Numbered from the stretch's first letter, positions 25,363 through 34,884 are shown. The stretch: 64,000 nucleotides of DNA from Comamonas koreensis (GCF_021026195.1 NZ_JAJNCT010000030.1:124001-188000); one strand, 5' to 3'. Notes: generated by a model not told the origin, from the letters alone. Translations and numbers: made by a program.

Positions 25363-26310
25363 TCAGACCGCCAGTGGGTCCTCGTTCAGCTGCGGCGGCA
25401 GCTCCGCCCAGGGCTCGTGGATGAACTGCTGGGCCGCGTAGTCCATGAAGGCCTGCACGCGCGCGGGCCGGCTGCGGCCCGGCGGGGTGACGATGTTCAG
25501 CGACAGCACATCGGCCTCCCAGCCCGGCATGGCGGTCTGCAGGCTGCCATCGCGTAGCTCCTGCCACACCAGAAACGAGGGCTGCAAGGCCAGGCCCATG
25601 CCAGCCAGCAGCGCCGGTTGCAGCGCCTCAGCATTGTTCACCTGCATCTGTATCGGCATTACCTGCGTGTACTCGCCATGCCGCGCATGGCGAAAGCGCC
25701 AGCTGGTGCCATAGCGCGCCAGGCTGTACTGCAGGCCCTTGTGCTTGGCCAGATCGCGCGGGTGCACCGGGCGGCCATAGCGCTCGAAGTAGGCCGGCGA
25801 CCCCACCAGCAAGATGCGCACCTTGCACAGGGTGCGCGCAATCAGGCTCGAATCGCTCAGGTTGGCAATGCGCAGCGCCAGGTCGAAACGGTCGCGGATC
25901 AGGTCCACCTGCTCGTCGGCAAAGTGCAGGTTCAGCTCCACATCCGGGTGCATCGCCATGAACCGGGGCAGGATCGGCGACAGCCGCGCAATGCCGAACG
26001 ACATCGGCGCGGCAATGCGGATCTGGCCGCGCAGGCTGGTGGATCGGTCGGTGATGTCGGCCTCCACCGCCTCGCCCTCCTGCAGGATGCGCGTGGCCCG
26101 CTCCAGCGCGCTGCTGCCGGCGTCCGTCAGTGCCATGCGGCGCGAGGTGCGGTGGAACAGGCTGGTCTTCATGCGGCCCTCCAGCCGCGTGATGGCCTTG
26201 GACACCGTTGCCTGCGACAGCGCCAGCTCGGCAGCGGTGCGCGCGAACGATCCGGTCTCGGCCACCTTCGCAAAAATCGCCCAGGCCTCCAGGTCAGGCA
26301 GCTTGCTCAT
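25363..26310 (-). CDS. LysR-family regulator, divergent from the pirin operon
   Basis: A 315-residue LysR-type regulator. Helix-turn-helix residues about 20-45 contain GSFARTAAELALSQATVSKAITRLE. The effector domain has the typical RGQIRIAAPMSFGIARLSPILPRFM and an invariant proline-rich hinge. It is divergently transcribed from the pirin gene across 122 nt of AT-rich DNA, so it probably controls that operon. Its 3' end converges with the DMT transporter gene. Confidence 0.9.
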   Translation of the reverse strand: MSKLPDLEAWAIFAKVAETGSFARTAAELALSQATVSKAITRLEGRMKTSLFHRTSRRMALTDAGSSALERATRILQEGEAVEADITDRSTSLRGQIRIAAPMSFGIARLSPILPRFMAMHPDVELNLHFADEQVDLIRDRFDLALRIANLSDSSLIARTLCKVRILLVGSPAYFERYGRPVHPRDLAKHKGLQYSLARYGTSWRFRHARHGEYTQVMPIQMQVNNAEALQPALLAGMGLALQPSFLVWQELRDGSLQTAMPGWEADVLSLNIVTPPGRSRPARVQAFMDYAAQQFIHEPWAELPPQLNEDPLAV

Positions 26311-26432
26311 CGCTTCATCGCTTTCTCTATCACATCAAATATGGAATGAATGCTTTTCTATATTTTCTATTTTAATCATATTCAAGGCGACCTACACTTT
26401 CTTCATCGACGACAAAACACCTGGAGAAAGAC

Positions 26433-27143
26433 ATGATTGAACGACGCAGCTTTGACAGCCTGGGCGGTGCCAACCACGGATGGCTCGATGCCAAGCACCA
26501 CTTCTCTTTTGCAGACTACCGTGACGCCCAGCGCGTGAACTGGGGCGCTCTGCGGGTCTGGAACGATGACACCATCGCCCCCCAAACCGGCTTCCCACCA
26601 CACGGCCATGCCGACATGGAAATCATCACCTATGTCCGTGAAGGTGCCATCACCCACGAAGACAGCCTGGGCAACCGGGGCCGCACCGAAGCCGGTGATG
26701 TGCAAGTGATGAGCGCCGGCAGCGGCGTGCGCCACTCGGAATACAACCTGGAGTCCACGACGACCCGCATCTTCCAGATCTGGATCCTCCCCGACCGCCA
26801 AGGCGACAAGCCCAGCTGGGGTGCCAAGCCCTTCCCCAAGGGCGACCGCAGCGGCAAGTTTGTGACCCTGGCCAGCGGCATGGACGGTGATGGCGATGCG
26901 CTGCCGATCCGTGCCAATGCCCGGGTGCTGGGTGCCACGATCAAGGCGGGTGAGAGCCTGGACTACGGTTTCGAACATGCCGACCGCTATGGCTACCTGG
27001 TCCTTGCCAAGGGCAGTGCCTCGGTCAACGGTGTGGCGCTGTCCAACCGCGATGGTGCCGCCATCCATGGCGAAACCACGATCCGCATCACTGCCACGGA
27101 AGACACCGAAATCGTGCTGGTGGATGCACCGGCCCTGAACTAA
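26433..27143 (+). CDS. Pirin-family protein
   Basis: A 236-residue bicupin. The N-terminal cupin has the metal-binding pattern FPPHGHADMEIITYVREG with HxH plus downstream GSGVRHSEYN; the C-terminal half includes the second cupin without a full metal set. Related proteins (YhhW) act as quercetinases. GGAGAAAG precedes the ATG. First gene of an operon with isochorismatase-like hydrolase, amidohydrolase and MFS exporter. Confidence 0.9.
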   Translation: MIERRSFDSLGGANHGWLDAKHHFSFADYRDAQRVNWGALRVWNDDTIAPQTGFPPHGHADMEIITYVREGAITHEDSLGNRGRTEAGDVQVMSAGSGVRHSEYNLESTTTRIFQIWILPDRQGDKPSWGAKPFPKGDRSGKFVTLASGMDGDGDALPIRANARVLGATIKAGESLDYGFEHADRYGYLVLAKGSASVNGVALSNRDGAAIHGETTIRITATEDTEIVLVDAPALN

Positions 27144-27208
27144 GTCAGCCCAGATTCCTTTTAAACACACGCCTTCCCCGTTTTTTCACTTTTCCAAGAG
27201 CACGCACC

Positions 27209-27904
27209 ATGACCAACAAGCCATTCCTCGAAGTCCTGACCCCCGCCAACAGCCAGATGATCTTCATCGACCAGCAGCCACAGATGGCTTTTGGCGTGCA
27301 GTCCATCGACCGCCAGACCCTGAAGAACAACGTGGTGGGCCTGGCCAAGGCGGCCAAGGTGTTTGGCGTGCCGACCACCCTCACCACGGTGGAGACCCAC
27401 AGCTTCTCGGGCCACACCTACCCAGAGCTGCTGAATGTGTTCCCCGGCAACCCCATCCTGGAGCGCACTTCGATGAACTCCTGGGACGACCAGAATGTGC
27501 GTGATGCGCTGGCCGCCAACGTCGCCAAGGGCCACAAGAAGATCATCGTCTCCGGCCTGTGGACCGAGGTCTGCAACACCACCTTTGCCCTGAGCGCCAT
27601 GCATGAAGCCGGCTACGAGATCTACATGGTGGCCGATGCCTCGGGCGGCACCTCGCTCGAAGCGCACAACCAGGCCATGCAGCGCATGGTGCAGGCCGGT
27701 GTGGTGCCCGTCACCTGGCAACAGGTGCTGCTGGAATGGCAGCGTGACTGGGCCAAGCGCGAGACCTATGACGCGGTGATGGACATCGTGCGCGAACACT
27801 CCGGTGCCTACGGCATGGGCGTGGACTATGCCTACACGATGGTGCACAAGGCGCCAGAGCGTGCACAGCACGGCAACACCATCGGCCCCAAGCCCGCTGT
27901 TTAA
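27209..27904 (+). CDS. Isochorismatase-like cysteine hydrolase (YcaC-type)
   Basis: A 231-residue hydrolase of the isochorismatase superfamily. It shows the aspartate in MIFIDQQPQMAFG, a lysine region near GHKKIIVSGLWTEVCNTTFAL with the nucleophilic cysteine in EVC, and a preceding cis-peptide-type GLW. The YcaC-like end (REHSGAYGMGVDYAYTMV) is clear. The reaction is hydrolysis of an amide or related bond; substrate unknown. Second in the pirin operon. Confidence 0.88.
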   Translation: MTNKPFLEVLTPANSQMIFIDQQPQMAFGVQSIDRQTLKNNVVGLAKAAKVFGVPTTLTTVETHSFSGHTYPELLNVFPGNPILERTSMNSWDDQNVRDALAANVAKGHKKIIVSGLWTEVCNTTFALSAMHEAGYEIYMVADASGGTSLEAHNQAMQRMVQAGVVPVTWQQVLLEWQRDWAKRETYDAVMDIVREHSGAYGMGVDYAYTMVHKAPERAQHGNTIGPKPAV

Positions 27905-27967
27905 TTGCTTTTAGGGGGCAGCGCCCCCGCCTGCCGCCCCTCACCATCCACCACGCACGCCACCGCC

Positions 27968-29866
27968 ATGACCACCTCCAGCCCCGACACCATTTTTCAC
28001 AACGGCCGCTTCACCACCTTGAACAAGGCCCAACCCACGGCCAGTGCCGTGGCCATCCGCGATGGCAAGTTTGTCGCGGTGGGCAGTGATGCCGAGGTGC
28101 TGGCGCTGGCCGGCAGCGGCACCCGCAAGGTTGACCTGCAAGGCCGCAGCGCGCTGCCGGGTCTGTTCGACAACCATACCCATGTGATTCGCGGCGGCCT
28201 GAACTTCAACATGGAGCTGCGCTGGGATGGGGTGCGGTCGCTCGCCGATGCGCTGGAGATGCTGCGCCAGCAGGTGGCAATCACGCCAGCGCCGCAGTGG
28301 GTGCGCGTGGTGGGCGGTTTTACCGAGCACCAGTTTGTCGAAAAGCGCCTGCCGACCCTGGCCGAGATCAATGCGATTGCGCTGGACACCCCCGTGTTCC
28401 TGCTGCACCTGTATGACCGCGCGCTGCTCAACGCCGCTGCGCTGCGCGCCGTGGGCTACCACCGCGACACGCCCCAGCCACCGGGCGGCGAGATTGTGCG
28501 CGACAGCCAGGGCAACCCGCAGGGCCTGCTGCTGGCCAAGCCCAATGCCACCATCCTCTATTCCACCCTGGCCAAGGGCCCCAAGCTGCCCTTCGAGTAC
28601 CAAGTCAACTCCACGCGCCACTTCATGCGCGAGCTCAACCGCCTGGGCGTGACCGGTGTCATCGACGCCGGTGGTGGCTCGCAGAACTATCCCGATGACT
28701 ACCAGGTCATCGAAGAGCTCAACCAGCAAGGCCAGATCACCGTGCGCCTGGCCTACAACCTGTTCACGCAAAAGCCCAAGGAAGAGAAGGACGACTTTCT
28801 GCAGTGGACGCAGTCGGTCAAGTACAAGCAGGGCAACGACTACTTCCGCCACAACGGCGCCGGCGAGATGCTGGTGTACTCGGCGGCCGACTTTGAAGAC
28901 TTTCGCCAGCCCCGCCCCGACATGCCCCCGCAGATGGAGACCGAGCTGGAAGATGTGGTGCGCGTGCTGGTCCAAAACCAATGGCCCTGGCGCCTGCATG
29001 CCACCTATGACGAGACCATCAGCCGCGCGCTCGATGTCTTCGAAAAGGTGCACCAGGAAACCCCCATCGACGGCCTGAACTGGTTCTTTGACCATGCCGA
29101 AACCATCTCCGACCGCTCGATCGACCGCATCGCCGCGCTCGGCGGCGGCATTGCCGTGCAGCACCGCATGGCCTACCAGGGCGAGTACTTTGCCGAGCGC
29201 TATGGCCACAAGGCGATGGAAGCCACGCCGCCCGTGAAGAAGATTCTGGAAAAAGGCGTCAAGGTCTCCGCAGGTACCGATGCCACCCGCGTGGCCTCGT
29301 ACAACCCCTGGGTGTCGCTGTCCTGGATGGTGACCGGCAAGACCGTCGGCGGCATGCAGATGTACCCCGAGCGCAACCTGCTCGACCGCGAAACCGCGCT
29401 GCGCATGTGGACCGAGAACGTGGCCTGGTTCTCCAACGAGGAAGGTGCGCGTGGCCGCATCCAGGTGGGCCAGTTTGCCGACCTGATCGTGCCGAGCAAG
29501 GACTATTTCCAGGTGCCCGAGGATGAAATCTCCTTCCTTACCTCGGACCTGACCGTGGTCGGTGGCCGGGTGGTGTATGGCGCAGGCAGCTTTGCCCGCC
29601 ATGACGACAACCCCCTGCCCCCCGCGATGCCCGACTGGTCGCCCGTGCGCCGCTTTGGTGGCTATGGCGCCTGGGGCGAGCCCGAAGGTGCCGGCAAACA
29701 CTCGCTGAACCCCGCCCGCTACCGCAGCCTGGCTGCTGGCTGCGGTTGCGGCAGCCACTGCGGCATGCACGGCCACCAGCATGCCGATGCCTGGGCCTCC
29801 AAGGTGCCGGCCTCTGACATGCAAGGCTTCTTTGGCGCGCTGGGCTGCTCCTGCTGGATGTCCTGA
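27968..29866 (+). CDS. Amidohydrolase (YtcJ/amidohydrolase 3 type) with Cys/His-rich tail
   Basis: A 632-residue metal-dependent hydrolase. The DNHTHVIRGG motif supplies the HxH metal ligands; downstream DHAETISDRSIDR, AVQHRMAYQ and SAGTDATRVASYNPW supply further ligands and the catalytic aspartate. The C-terminal about 50 residues contain CGCGSHCGMHGHQH and end in GCSCW, an unusual metal-binding-like tail. ATG 27968 was chosen over upstream frame without support. Third gene of the pirin operon. Confidence 0.88.
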   Translation: MTTSSPDTIFHNGRFTTLNKAQPTASAVAIRDGKFVAVGSDAEVLALAGSGTRKVDLQGRSALPGLFDNHTHVIRGGLNFNMELRWDGVRSLADALEMLRQQVAITPAPQWVRVVGGFTEHQFVEKRLPTLAEINAIALDTPVFLLHLYDRALLNAAALRAVGYHRDTPQPPGGEIVRDSQGNPQGLLLAKPNATILYSTLAKGPKLPFEYQVNSTRHFMRELNRLGVTGVIDAGGGSQNYPDDYQVIEELNQQGQITVRLAYNLFTQKPKEEKDDFLQWTQSVKYKQGNDYFRHNGAGEMLVYSAADFEDFRQPRPDMPPQMETELEDVVRVLVQNQWPWRLHATYDETISRALDVFEKVHQETPIDGLNWFFDHAETISDRSIDRIAALGGGIAVQHRMAYQGEYFAERYGHKAMEATPPVKKILEKGVKVSAGTDATRVASYNPWVSLSWMVTGKTVGGMQMYPERNLLDRETALRMWTENVAWFSNEEGARGRIQVGQFADLIVPSKDYFQVPEDEISFLTSDLTVVGGRVVYGAGSFARHDDNPLPPAMPDWSPVRRFGGYGAWGEPEGAGKHSLNPARYRSLAAGCGCGSHCGMHGHQHADAWASKVPASDMQGFFGALGCSCWMS

Positions 29867-29912
29867 GCGGTCTGCCCACCCGTTTTTAAATTCTGCTGAT
29901 CCGAGACCTGCC

Positions 29913-31556
29913 ATGAACCACCCCCATCCCGACCATCCCCCGGCGCAGCCCGCTGCCCCGGCCCAGCCTTCCGGCGGCGGCTTTGCCCCCTTGCAGCAAA
30001 AGCTGTTTGCCGTGCTGTGGATTGCCACCGTCGTCGGCAACACCGGCAGCTTTGTGCGCGATGTGGCCAGCGCCTGGCTGATGACCGACCTCTCGCCCTC
30101 GCCAACGGCAGTCGCGCTAGTGCAGGCGGCAGCCTCGGCCCCGGCCTTTTTGCTGGCGATACCGGCAGGCGTGCTGTCCGACATCCTGGACCGCCGCAAG
30201 TTCCTGATCGCCATCCAGGTGCTGCTGGCCTGCGTCAGCATTACCTTGATGACCCTGTCGGCGATGGGCATGCAGACGGTGGGCTCGCTGGTGGCACTGA
30301 CCTTTCTGGGTGGCATTGGCGCCGCGCTGATGGGCCCGACCTGGCAGGCCATCGTGCCCGAGCTGGTCGCCAAGCGTGACCTCAAATCAGCGGTGGCGCT
30401 CAACTCGCTGGGCATCAATATTGCCCGCGCCATTGGCCCGGCTTTGGGTGGTGTGGTGCTGGCCGGCCTGGGTGCCTCGGTCACCTACGGGGTGGATGTG
30501 ATCAGCTACGCCTTTGTGATTGCCGCACTGCTGTGGTGGCCCCGGCCCAAGGCCGAGCAGGACGACCTGAGCGAACGCTTTGCAGGCGCCTTCCGTGCCG
30601 GCCTGCGCTATGCCCGCTCCAGCCGTGAGCTGCATGTGGTGCTGCTGCGTGCCTTCCTGTTCTTTGCACTGGCCAGCTCGGTCTGGGCGCTGCTGCCCCT
30701 GGTGGCCCGCCAGCTGCTGGGCGGTGGTGCCGGCTTCTACGGTGTGCTGCTGGGCGCCGTCGGTGTCGGTGCCATTGGCGGTGCCTTCCTGCTGCCCAAG
30801 CTGCGTGCCCGTCTGTCGTCCGATGGCCTGCTGCTGATGTCGGCCCTGGTGTCGGCGGCCGTGATGGCCTTCCTGGCGGTGTCGCCACCCCAATGGGCTG
30901 CCGTGCTGGCACTGCTGCTGCTGGGCCAGTCCTGGATCACCGCGCTCACCACGCTCAACGGTGTGGCCCAGGCCATTCTGCCCAACTGGGTGCGGGGCCG
31001 TGCGCTGGCCGTCTACCTGACCGTGTTCAACGGCGCGATGACCTTCGGCAGCCTGAGCTGGGGCTTTACCGCCAAGGCCCTGGGGGTGCCCAGCACCTTG
31101 CTGGCGGGTGCTGCCGGCCTGGTTGTGATGGGCCTGATTGCCCACCGCATCAAACTGCCCGAAGGCGAGGCCGACCTGGTGCCATCCAACCACTGGCCCG
31201 AGCCGCTGACCGCCCACCCGGTCGACAAGGACCGGGGCCCGGTGATGATCCAGATCCGCTACCAGGTGGCCAAGGAGAACCACGCACCCTTCCTCAAGGC
31301 CCTCGCCCGCCTGTCAGCCGCCCGCCGCCGCGATGGCGCCTATGCCTGGGGCATCGTGCAGGACACCGCCTCCGAGGACCACTTCATGGAGTGGTTCCAG
31401 GTGGAATCCTGGGCCGAGCACCTGCGCCAGCACAAGCGGGTCACCCATAGCGATGCCGATGTGCAAAGCGAAGTGGCGCAGTACCACCAAGGCAGCGAAC
31501 CCCCGGTGGTCCAGCATTTCCTGTCGGTGAACGACCCCGCCCAAGGCCATGCCTGA
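29913..31556 (+). CDS. MFS_3-family exporter with C-terminal monooxygenase-fold domain
   Basis: A 547-residue protein. Residues about 25-430 hold 12 transmembrane helices of the MFS_3 (EntS-like) type, including FVRDVASAWLMTDLSPSP and LSDILDRRKFLIAIQV. The last about 100 residues (MIQIRYQVAKENHAPFLKAL, then WFQVESWAEHLRQHKRVTH) are a soluble ferredoxin-like domain often found in this family. Probably exports the product or substrate analogue of the operon. Last gene of the pirin operon. Confidence 0.85.
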   Translation: MNHPHPDHPPAQPAAPAQPSGGGFAPLQQKLFAVLWIATVVGNTGSFVRDVASAWLMTDLSPSPTAVALVQAAASAPAFLLAIPAGVLSDILDRRKFLIAIQVLLACVSITLMTLSAMGMQTVGSLVALTFLGGIGAALMGPTWQAIVPELVAKRDLKSAVALNSLGINIARAIGPALGGVVLAGLGASVTYGVDVISYAFVIAALLWWPRPKAEQDDLSERFAGAFRAGLRYARSSRELHVVLLRAFLFFALASSVWALLPLVARQLLGGGAGFYGVLLGAVGVGAIGGAFLLPKLRARLSSDGLLLMSALVSAAVMAFLAVSPPQWAAVLALLLLGQSWITALTTLNGVAQAILPNWVRGRALAVYLTVFNGAMTFGSLSWGFTAKALGVPSTLLAGAAGLVVMGLIAHRIKLPEGEADLVPSNHWPEPLTAHPVDKDRGPVMIQIRYQVAKENHAPFLKALARLSAARRRDGAYAWGIVQDTASEDHFMEWFQVESWAEHLRQHKRVTHSDADVQSEVAQYHQGSEPPVVQHFLSVNDPAQGHA

Positions 31557-31570
31557 GCATTGAATCCAGC

Positions 31571-31648
31571 CACCCAGGCGGCCCACCGGCCGCCTGGGTG
31601 ATGCGGTTGAAACGGGCCTGCACGCCGCCGCTGCCGCCGGGCGTGCAG
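31571..31648. terminator. Two strong hairpins between convergent genes
   Basis: Positions 31571-31583 pair perfectly with 31588-31600 (13 bp, loop CACC). A second hairpin pairs CTGCACGCC (31618-31626) with GGCGTGCAG (31640-31648). Neither has a T-run. They separate the MFS_3 gene from the convergent phosphotransferase gene. Confidence 0.6.
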
Positions 31649-31663
31649 CCGCCTCAAAGCCGA

Positions 31664-32701
31664 TCAGCCGCGCTCAAAAGCCTGTGCACATTGCCAGCCC
31701 AGCGCTGCCAGCGGGCCGGCCTTGGCGCCGGTGGCCACCGCATCGGCGGCCGCGGCCGTGCCATCGGCAGCGCGCTGCGCAATGCCGTAGAGGATGGCGG
31801 CCATGCGGAACAGGTTGAAGGCCAGGTAGTACTCCCACAACGGGCCCGGGTCGCGGCCCGTGCGCTCGGCATACAACGCCAGGTAGGCGCGCTCGTCAGG
31901 GATGCCCAGCGCCGCCAGGTCGCAGCCGCCCATGCCGCGCCACAGCGCAGGCGGCACGCGCCAGGCCATGCCGTGGTAGGCCAGGTCGGCCAGCGGATCG
32001 CCCAGGGTGGACAGCTCCCAGTCCAGCACGCCAATGATCTGCGGCTCGCTGCGGTGCCAGACGAGGTTGTCCAGCCGGTAGTCACCATGCACCAGGGTGG
32101 TCTCTTCAGCCTTAGGCAGGTGCTGGGGCAGCCAGTCCATCAGCTGCTGCATCGCAGGGTGGATGGGCACGCGCAACTGCTGGGTCTGCTGGCTCCAGCG
32201 CCTGGTCTGGCGCGCCACATAGCCGCCCGGGCGGCCATAGCTGCCCAGGCCCAGCGCGGCCGGGTCCAGCTGGTGCAGCGCGGCAATCACGCGGTTCATC
32301 TCGCCATACAACGCGGCGCGCTCGGCAGGTTCCATGCCGGGCAAGGCCGGGTCCACCAGCACCCGGCCGTCCAGAAAATCCATCAGGTAAAACGGCGTAC
32401 CCAGCAGCTCGGCATCGTCGCAATAGGCCAGCATGCGCGGCACAGGCACCGCCGTGCCGGCCAGGGCCTGCATCACCTGGTGCTCGCGGTCAATCGCGTG
32501 GGCACCGGCCACCAGGCTGCCCGCGGGCTGCTTGCGCAGCACCATCTGCCGCCCGCCCAGCTGCAGCTTGTAGGTGGGGTTGGACTGGCCGCCCGCCAGC
32601 ACGCTGACGGCAACCGGCTCACCCTTCGACAGGCCCAGGCCGTGCAGATAGGGCTGCAGCCGCTGCGCCAACGCCTGCGGGCTGTGGCTGGCGGCGTTCA
32701 C
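31664..32701 (-). CDS. Phosphotransferase (APH-fold, ACAD10/11-like)
   Basis: A 345-residue kinase-fold protein of the aminoglycoside phosphotransferase type. Motifs include LAGGQSNPTYKLQLGG, LRKQPAGSLVAGAHAIDRE, the catalytic LVHGDYRLDNLVWH and GVLDWELSTLGDPLADLAY. In eukaryotic ACAD10/11 this domain is fused to an acyl-CoA dehydrogenase and phosphorylates 4-hydroxyacyl-CoA. Here it starts with GTG overlapping the stop of the dehydrogenase gene by 4 nt, so the two are probably partners. Confidence 0.88.
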   Translation of the reverse strand: MNAASHSPQALAQRLQPYLHGLGLSKGEPVAVSVLAGGQSNPTYKLQLGGRQMVLRKQPAGSLVAGAHAIDREHQVMQALAGTAVPVPRMLAYCDDAELLGTPFYLMDFLDGRVLVDPALPGMEPAERAALYGEMNRVIAALHQLDPAALGLGSYGRPGGYVARQTRRWSQQTQQLRVPIHPAMQQLMDWLPQHLPKAEETTLVHGDYRLDNLVWHRSEPQIIGVLDWELSTLGDPLADLAYHGMAWRVPPALWRGMGGCDLAALGIPDERAYLALYAERTGRDPGPLWEYYLAFNLFRMAAILYGIAQRAADGTAAAADAVATGAKAGPLAALGWQCAQAFERG

Positions 32702-33930
32702 AGCGGGCGCGGTGCTGCGGGCACCGCCTGGATGATCGCGGGCACGCCGCGCTCGGCCTGTGCATCCTTCTCGGCCGCCTGCACCAGCTTGCGCGCCATG
32801 CTGAAGCGGTGCACTTCGCTGGGGCCGTCGTAGATGCGGAAGGCGCGCATGTCCATGAAGATGCGCATCACCGGGGTCTCCATGGTCACGCCCTGGCCGC
32901 CCAGGATCTGCACGCAGCGGTCCACCACGCGCCACTCGGCCTCGGAGCAGACCACCTTGGCCCGGCTCGATTCATAGCTGCCCTGCTCGCCCTGGTCCAG
33001 CAGCCAGGCGGTGTGCCAGATATGCAGGCGCGCGGTGTGCAAGTCCATGTCGTTGTCGGCCAGCATGAAGCCCACGCCCTCATGCGAGGACAGCGGCTTG
33101 CCAAAGGCCGTGCGGCGGCGGGCATAGGCCAGCGCCACATCCTGCGCACGCCGGGCCTGGCCCAGCCAGCGCATGCAATGCGTCAGCCGCGCGGGCGCCA
33201 GGCGCACCTGGGCATAGCGAAAGCCCTTGCCGACCTCGCCGAGGATGTCGCTGGCCGGCACGCGCAGCTGGTCAAAACGCAGCACGCCGTGGCCGCCGGT
33301 AAAGCACGCATCCATCGCATCCATCGAGCGCTCCAGCGTGATGCCGGGCTGGTCCATATCGCTCAGGAACATCGTGGCGCCGCCGTCTTCGGTGCGGGCC
33401 ATGATGATGGCGTAGTCCGCCCCTTCGGCACCGGTGATGAACCATTTCTGCCCGCTGATCAGGTAGTCATCGCCATCGCGCACCGCCACCGTAGCCAGCG
33501 CCGCCGGGTCGGAGCCGGCACCCGGCGCGGGCTCGGTCATCGCAAAGCAGGAACGCAGCTGGCCCGCGACCTGCGGACGCAGCCAGCGCGCCTGCTGGGC
33601 CGGGGTGGCTACCGCCTCCATCAGGTGGATATTGCCTTCATCGGGCGCATGGATGTTGAGCGCCGTCGGGCCCAGCCAGGAGTAGCCGGCCTCTTCAAAC
33701 ACCACCGCCTTCTCGACGTGCGTCAGCCCCAGCCCACCCAGTTCGCGCGAGGCATGGGGCGTAAGCAGGCCGGCCGCGCGGGCGCGCTCCACCAGCTCGC
33801 GGCGCAGGGCCTCATCGGGGCCATGGCGGCTTTGCCGGGCATCGTTCTCCAGCGGGATCACCTGCTCGGCGATAAAGGCGCGGGTCTTGTCGCGCAGCGC
33901 CAGCAGCTCGGGGGACAGGGAAAAATCCAT
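32698..33930 (-). CDS. Acyl-CoA dehydrogenase (ACAD11-like)
   Basis: A 410-residue flavoenzyme. Start MDFSLSPELLALRDKTRAFI; FAD-binding stretches SCFAMTEPAPGAGSDP and KWFITGAEGADYAIIMARTE; C-terminal QILGGQGVTMETPVMRIFMDMRAFRIYDG. It desaturates acyl-CoA thioesters. It is translationally coupled to the phosphotransferase gene; in ACAD10/11 these modules act together on 4-hydroxy acids, so this pair may do the same. The ATG at 33930 fits the family start. Confidence 0.9.
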   Translation of the reverse strand: MDFSLSPELLALRDKTRAFIAEQVIPLENDARQSRHGPDEALRRELVERARAAGLLTPHASRELGGLGLTHVEKAVVFEEAGYSWLGPTALNIHAPDEGNIHLMEAVATPAQQARWLRPQVAGQLRSCFAMTEPAPGAGSDPAALATVAVRDGDDYLISGQKWFITGAEGADYAIIMARTEDGGATMFLSDMDQPGITLERSMDAMDACFTGGHGVLRFDQLRVPASDILGEVGKGFRYAQVRLAPARLTHCMRWLGQARRAQDVALAYARRRTAFGKPLSSHEGVGFMLADNDMDLHTARLHIWHTAWLLDQGEQGSYESSRAKVVCSEAEWRVVDRCVQILGGQGVTMETPVMRIFMDMRAFRIYDGPSEVHRFSMARKLVQAAEKDAQAERGVPAIIQAVPAAPRPL

Positions 33931-34086
33931 GGTGCGGTCTTCGGGTAAGGGGGCCTGCAAATGGTGCCATGCGCCGCGTGCCAGGCGGTCACAGTTGAGA
34001 CAGAGCGGTCCGCTGCCGTAGCGCCGGGCCTGCCGATGACACCCTGGTGTCGTACCCCGGTCTTGCAGATGGGCTATAAACAAAGG

Positions 34087-34884
34087 ATGCCCATCCAAGC
34101 CGAATCTGCAGCGCTTACCCCCGAGGCCACCGCTGAGGCCTATACCCGCCACCTGCCACTGGCGGGCACCACCAATTTCCGCGATCTGGGCGGCTACCAG
34201 GGCCTGGACGGCCGCACGGTGCGCTGGCGCAAGCTGTTCCGCTCCGACCACCTGGCCTTGCTCAGCCCCGCATCCCAACTGCAGCTGCTGCGCGAGCTGG
34301 GCGTGGCCCGCTCGGCCGATTTTCGCGGCCAGCGCGAGCAGACGGTGGACCACTATGCGATCGACGGCCTGCAGCACCACTCGCTGGCCATCGAGCCGAC
34401 CCTGGTGCAGCGCGCCTTCAGCCTGATGCAGCAAGGCCAGCGTCTGACCCCCGCCCACACGGTGGAGCTGATGCAGGACACCTACCGCAGCTTCATCCAC
34501 GACCATGCCGCGCCGTTTGCGCAGTTCTTCGAGATGCTGCTGGACAGCGATGCGCCCATCGTCTTCCACTGTACCGCCGGCAAGGACCGCACCGGCTGGG
34601 CCGCCACCTTGCTGCTGACCACCCTGGGCGTGCCCCAGGATGTCGTGCTGCAGGACTACCTGCTGACCAACGACTACTACCACCGCCCGGCCGAAGCCGT
34701 GGCCGCTGCCGCCCACATCCCCGAGGAAGTGCTGCAGGTGCTGTGGCGCGTGCAGGAGCCCTTCCTGACCGCCGCGATCCAGCCCGTGCTGCAGGACTAC
34801 GGCAGTATCCCCAACTATATGGAAAAGGTGCTGGGCGTGGATGCAAAGGCACAGCAAAAGCTCGCGCAGATGTATCTGGAATAA
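34087..34884 (+). CDS. Tyrosine-specific protein phosphatase
   Basis: A 265-residue phosphatase. The active-site loop is HCTAGKDRTGWAA (C-x5-R), preceded by the family pattern TNFRDLGGYQG and RWRKLFRSDHLALL and an arginine-rich ADFRGQREQ. Related enzymes (YwqE/MptpB/DSP-like, Y_phosphatase3) dephosphorylate phosphotyrosine or phosphoinositides. The start is uncertain: AAAGG abuts ATG 34087, and ATG 34069 is in frame. Confidence 0.87.
   Translation: MPIQAESAALTPEATAEAYTRHLPLAGTTNFRDLGGYQGLDGRTVRWRKLFRSDHLALLSPASQLQLLRELGVARSADFRGQREQTVDHYAIDGLQHHSLAIEPTLVQRAFSLMQQGQRLTPAHTVELMQDTYRSFIHDHAAPFAQFFEMLLDSDAPIVFHCTAGKDRTGWAATLLLTTLGVPQDVVLQDYLLTNDYYHRPAEAVAAAAHIPEEVLQVLWRVQEPFLTAAIQPVLQDYGSIPNYMEKVLGVDAKAQQKLAQMYLE

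Noticed and set aside
27941-30484. Long antisense open frame opposite the amidohydrolase and MFS_3 genes
   Set aside because: It spans two clear genes on the other strand and carries no recognisable family motif.
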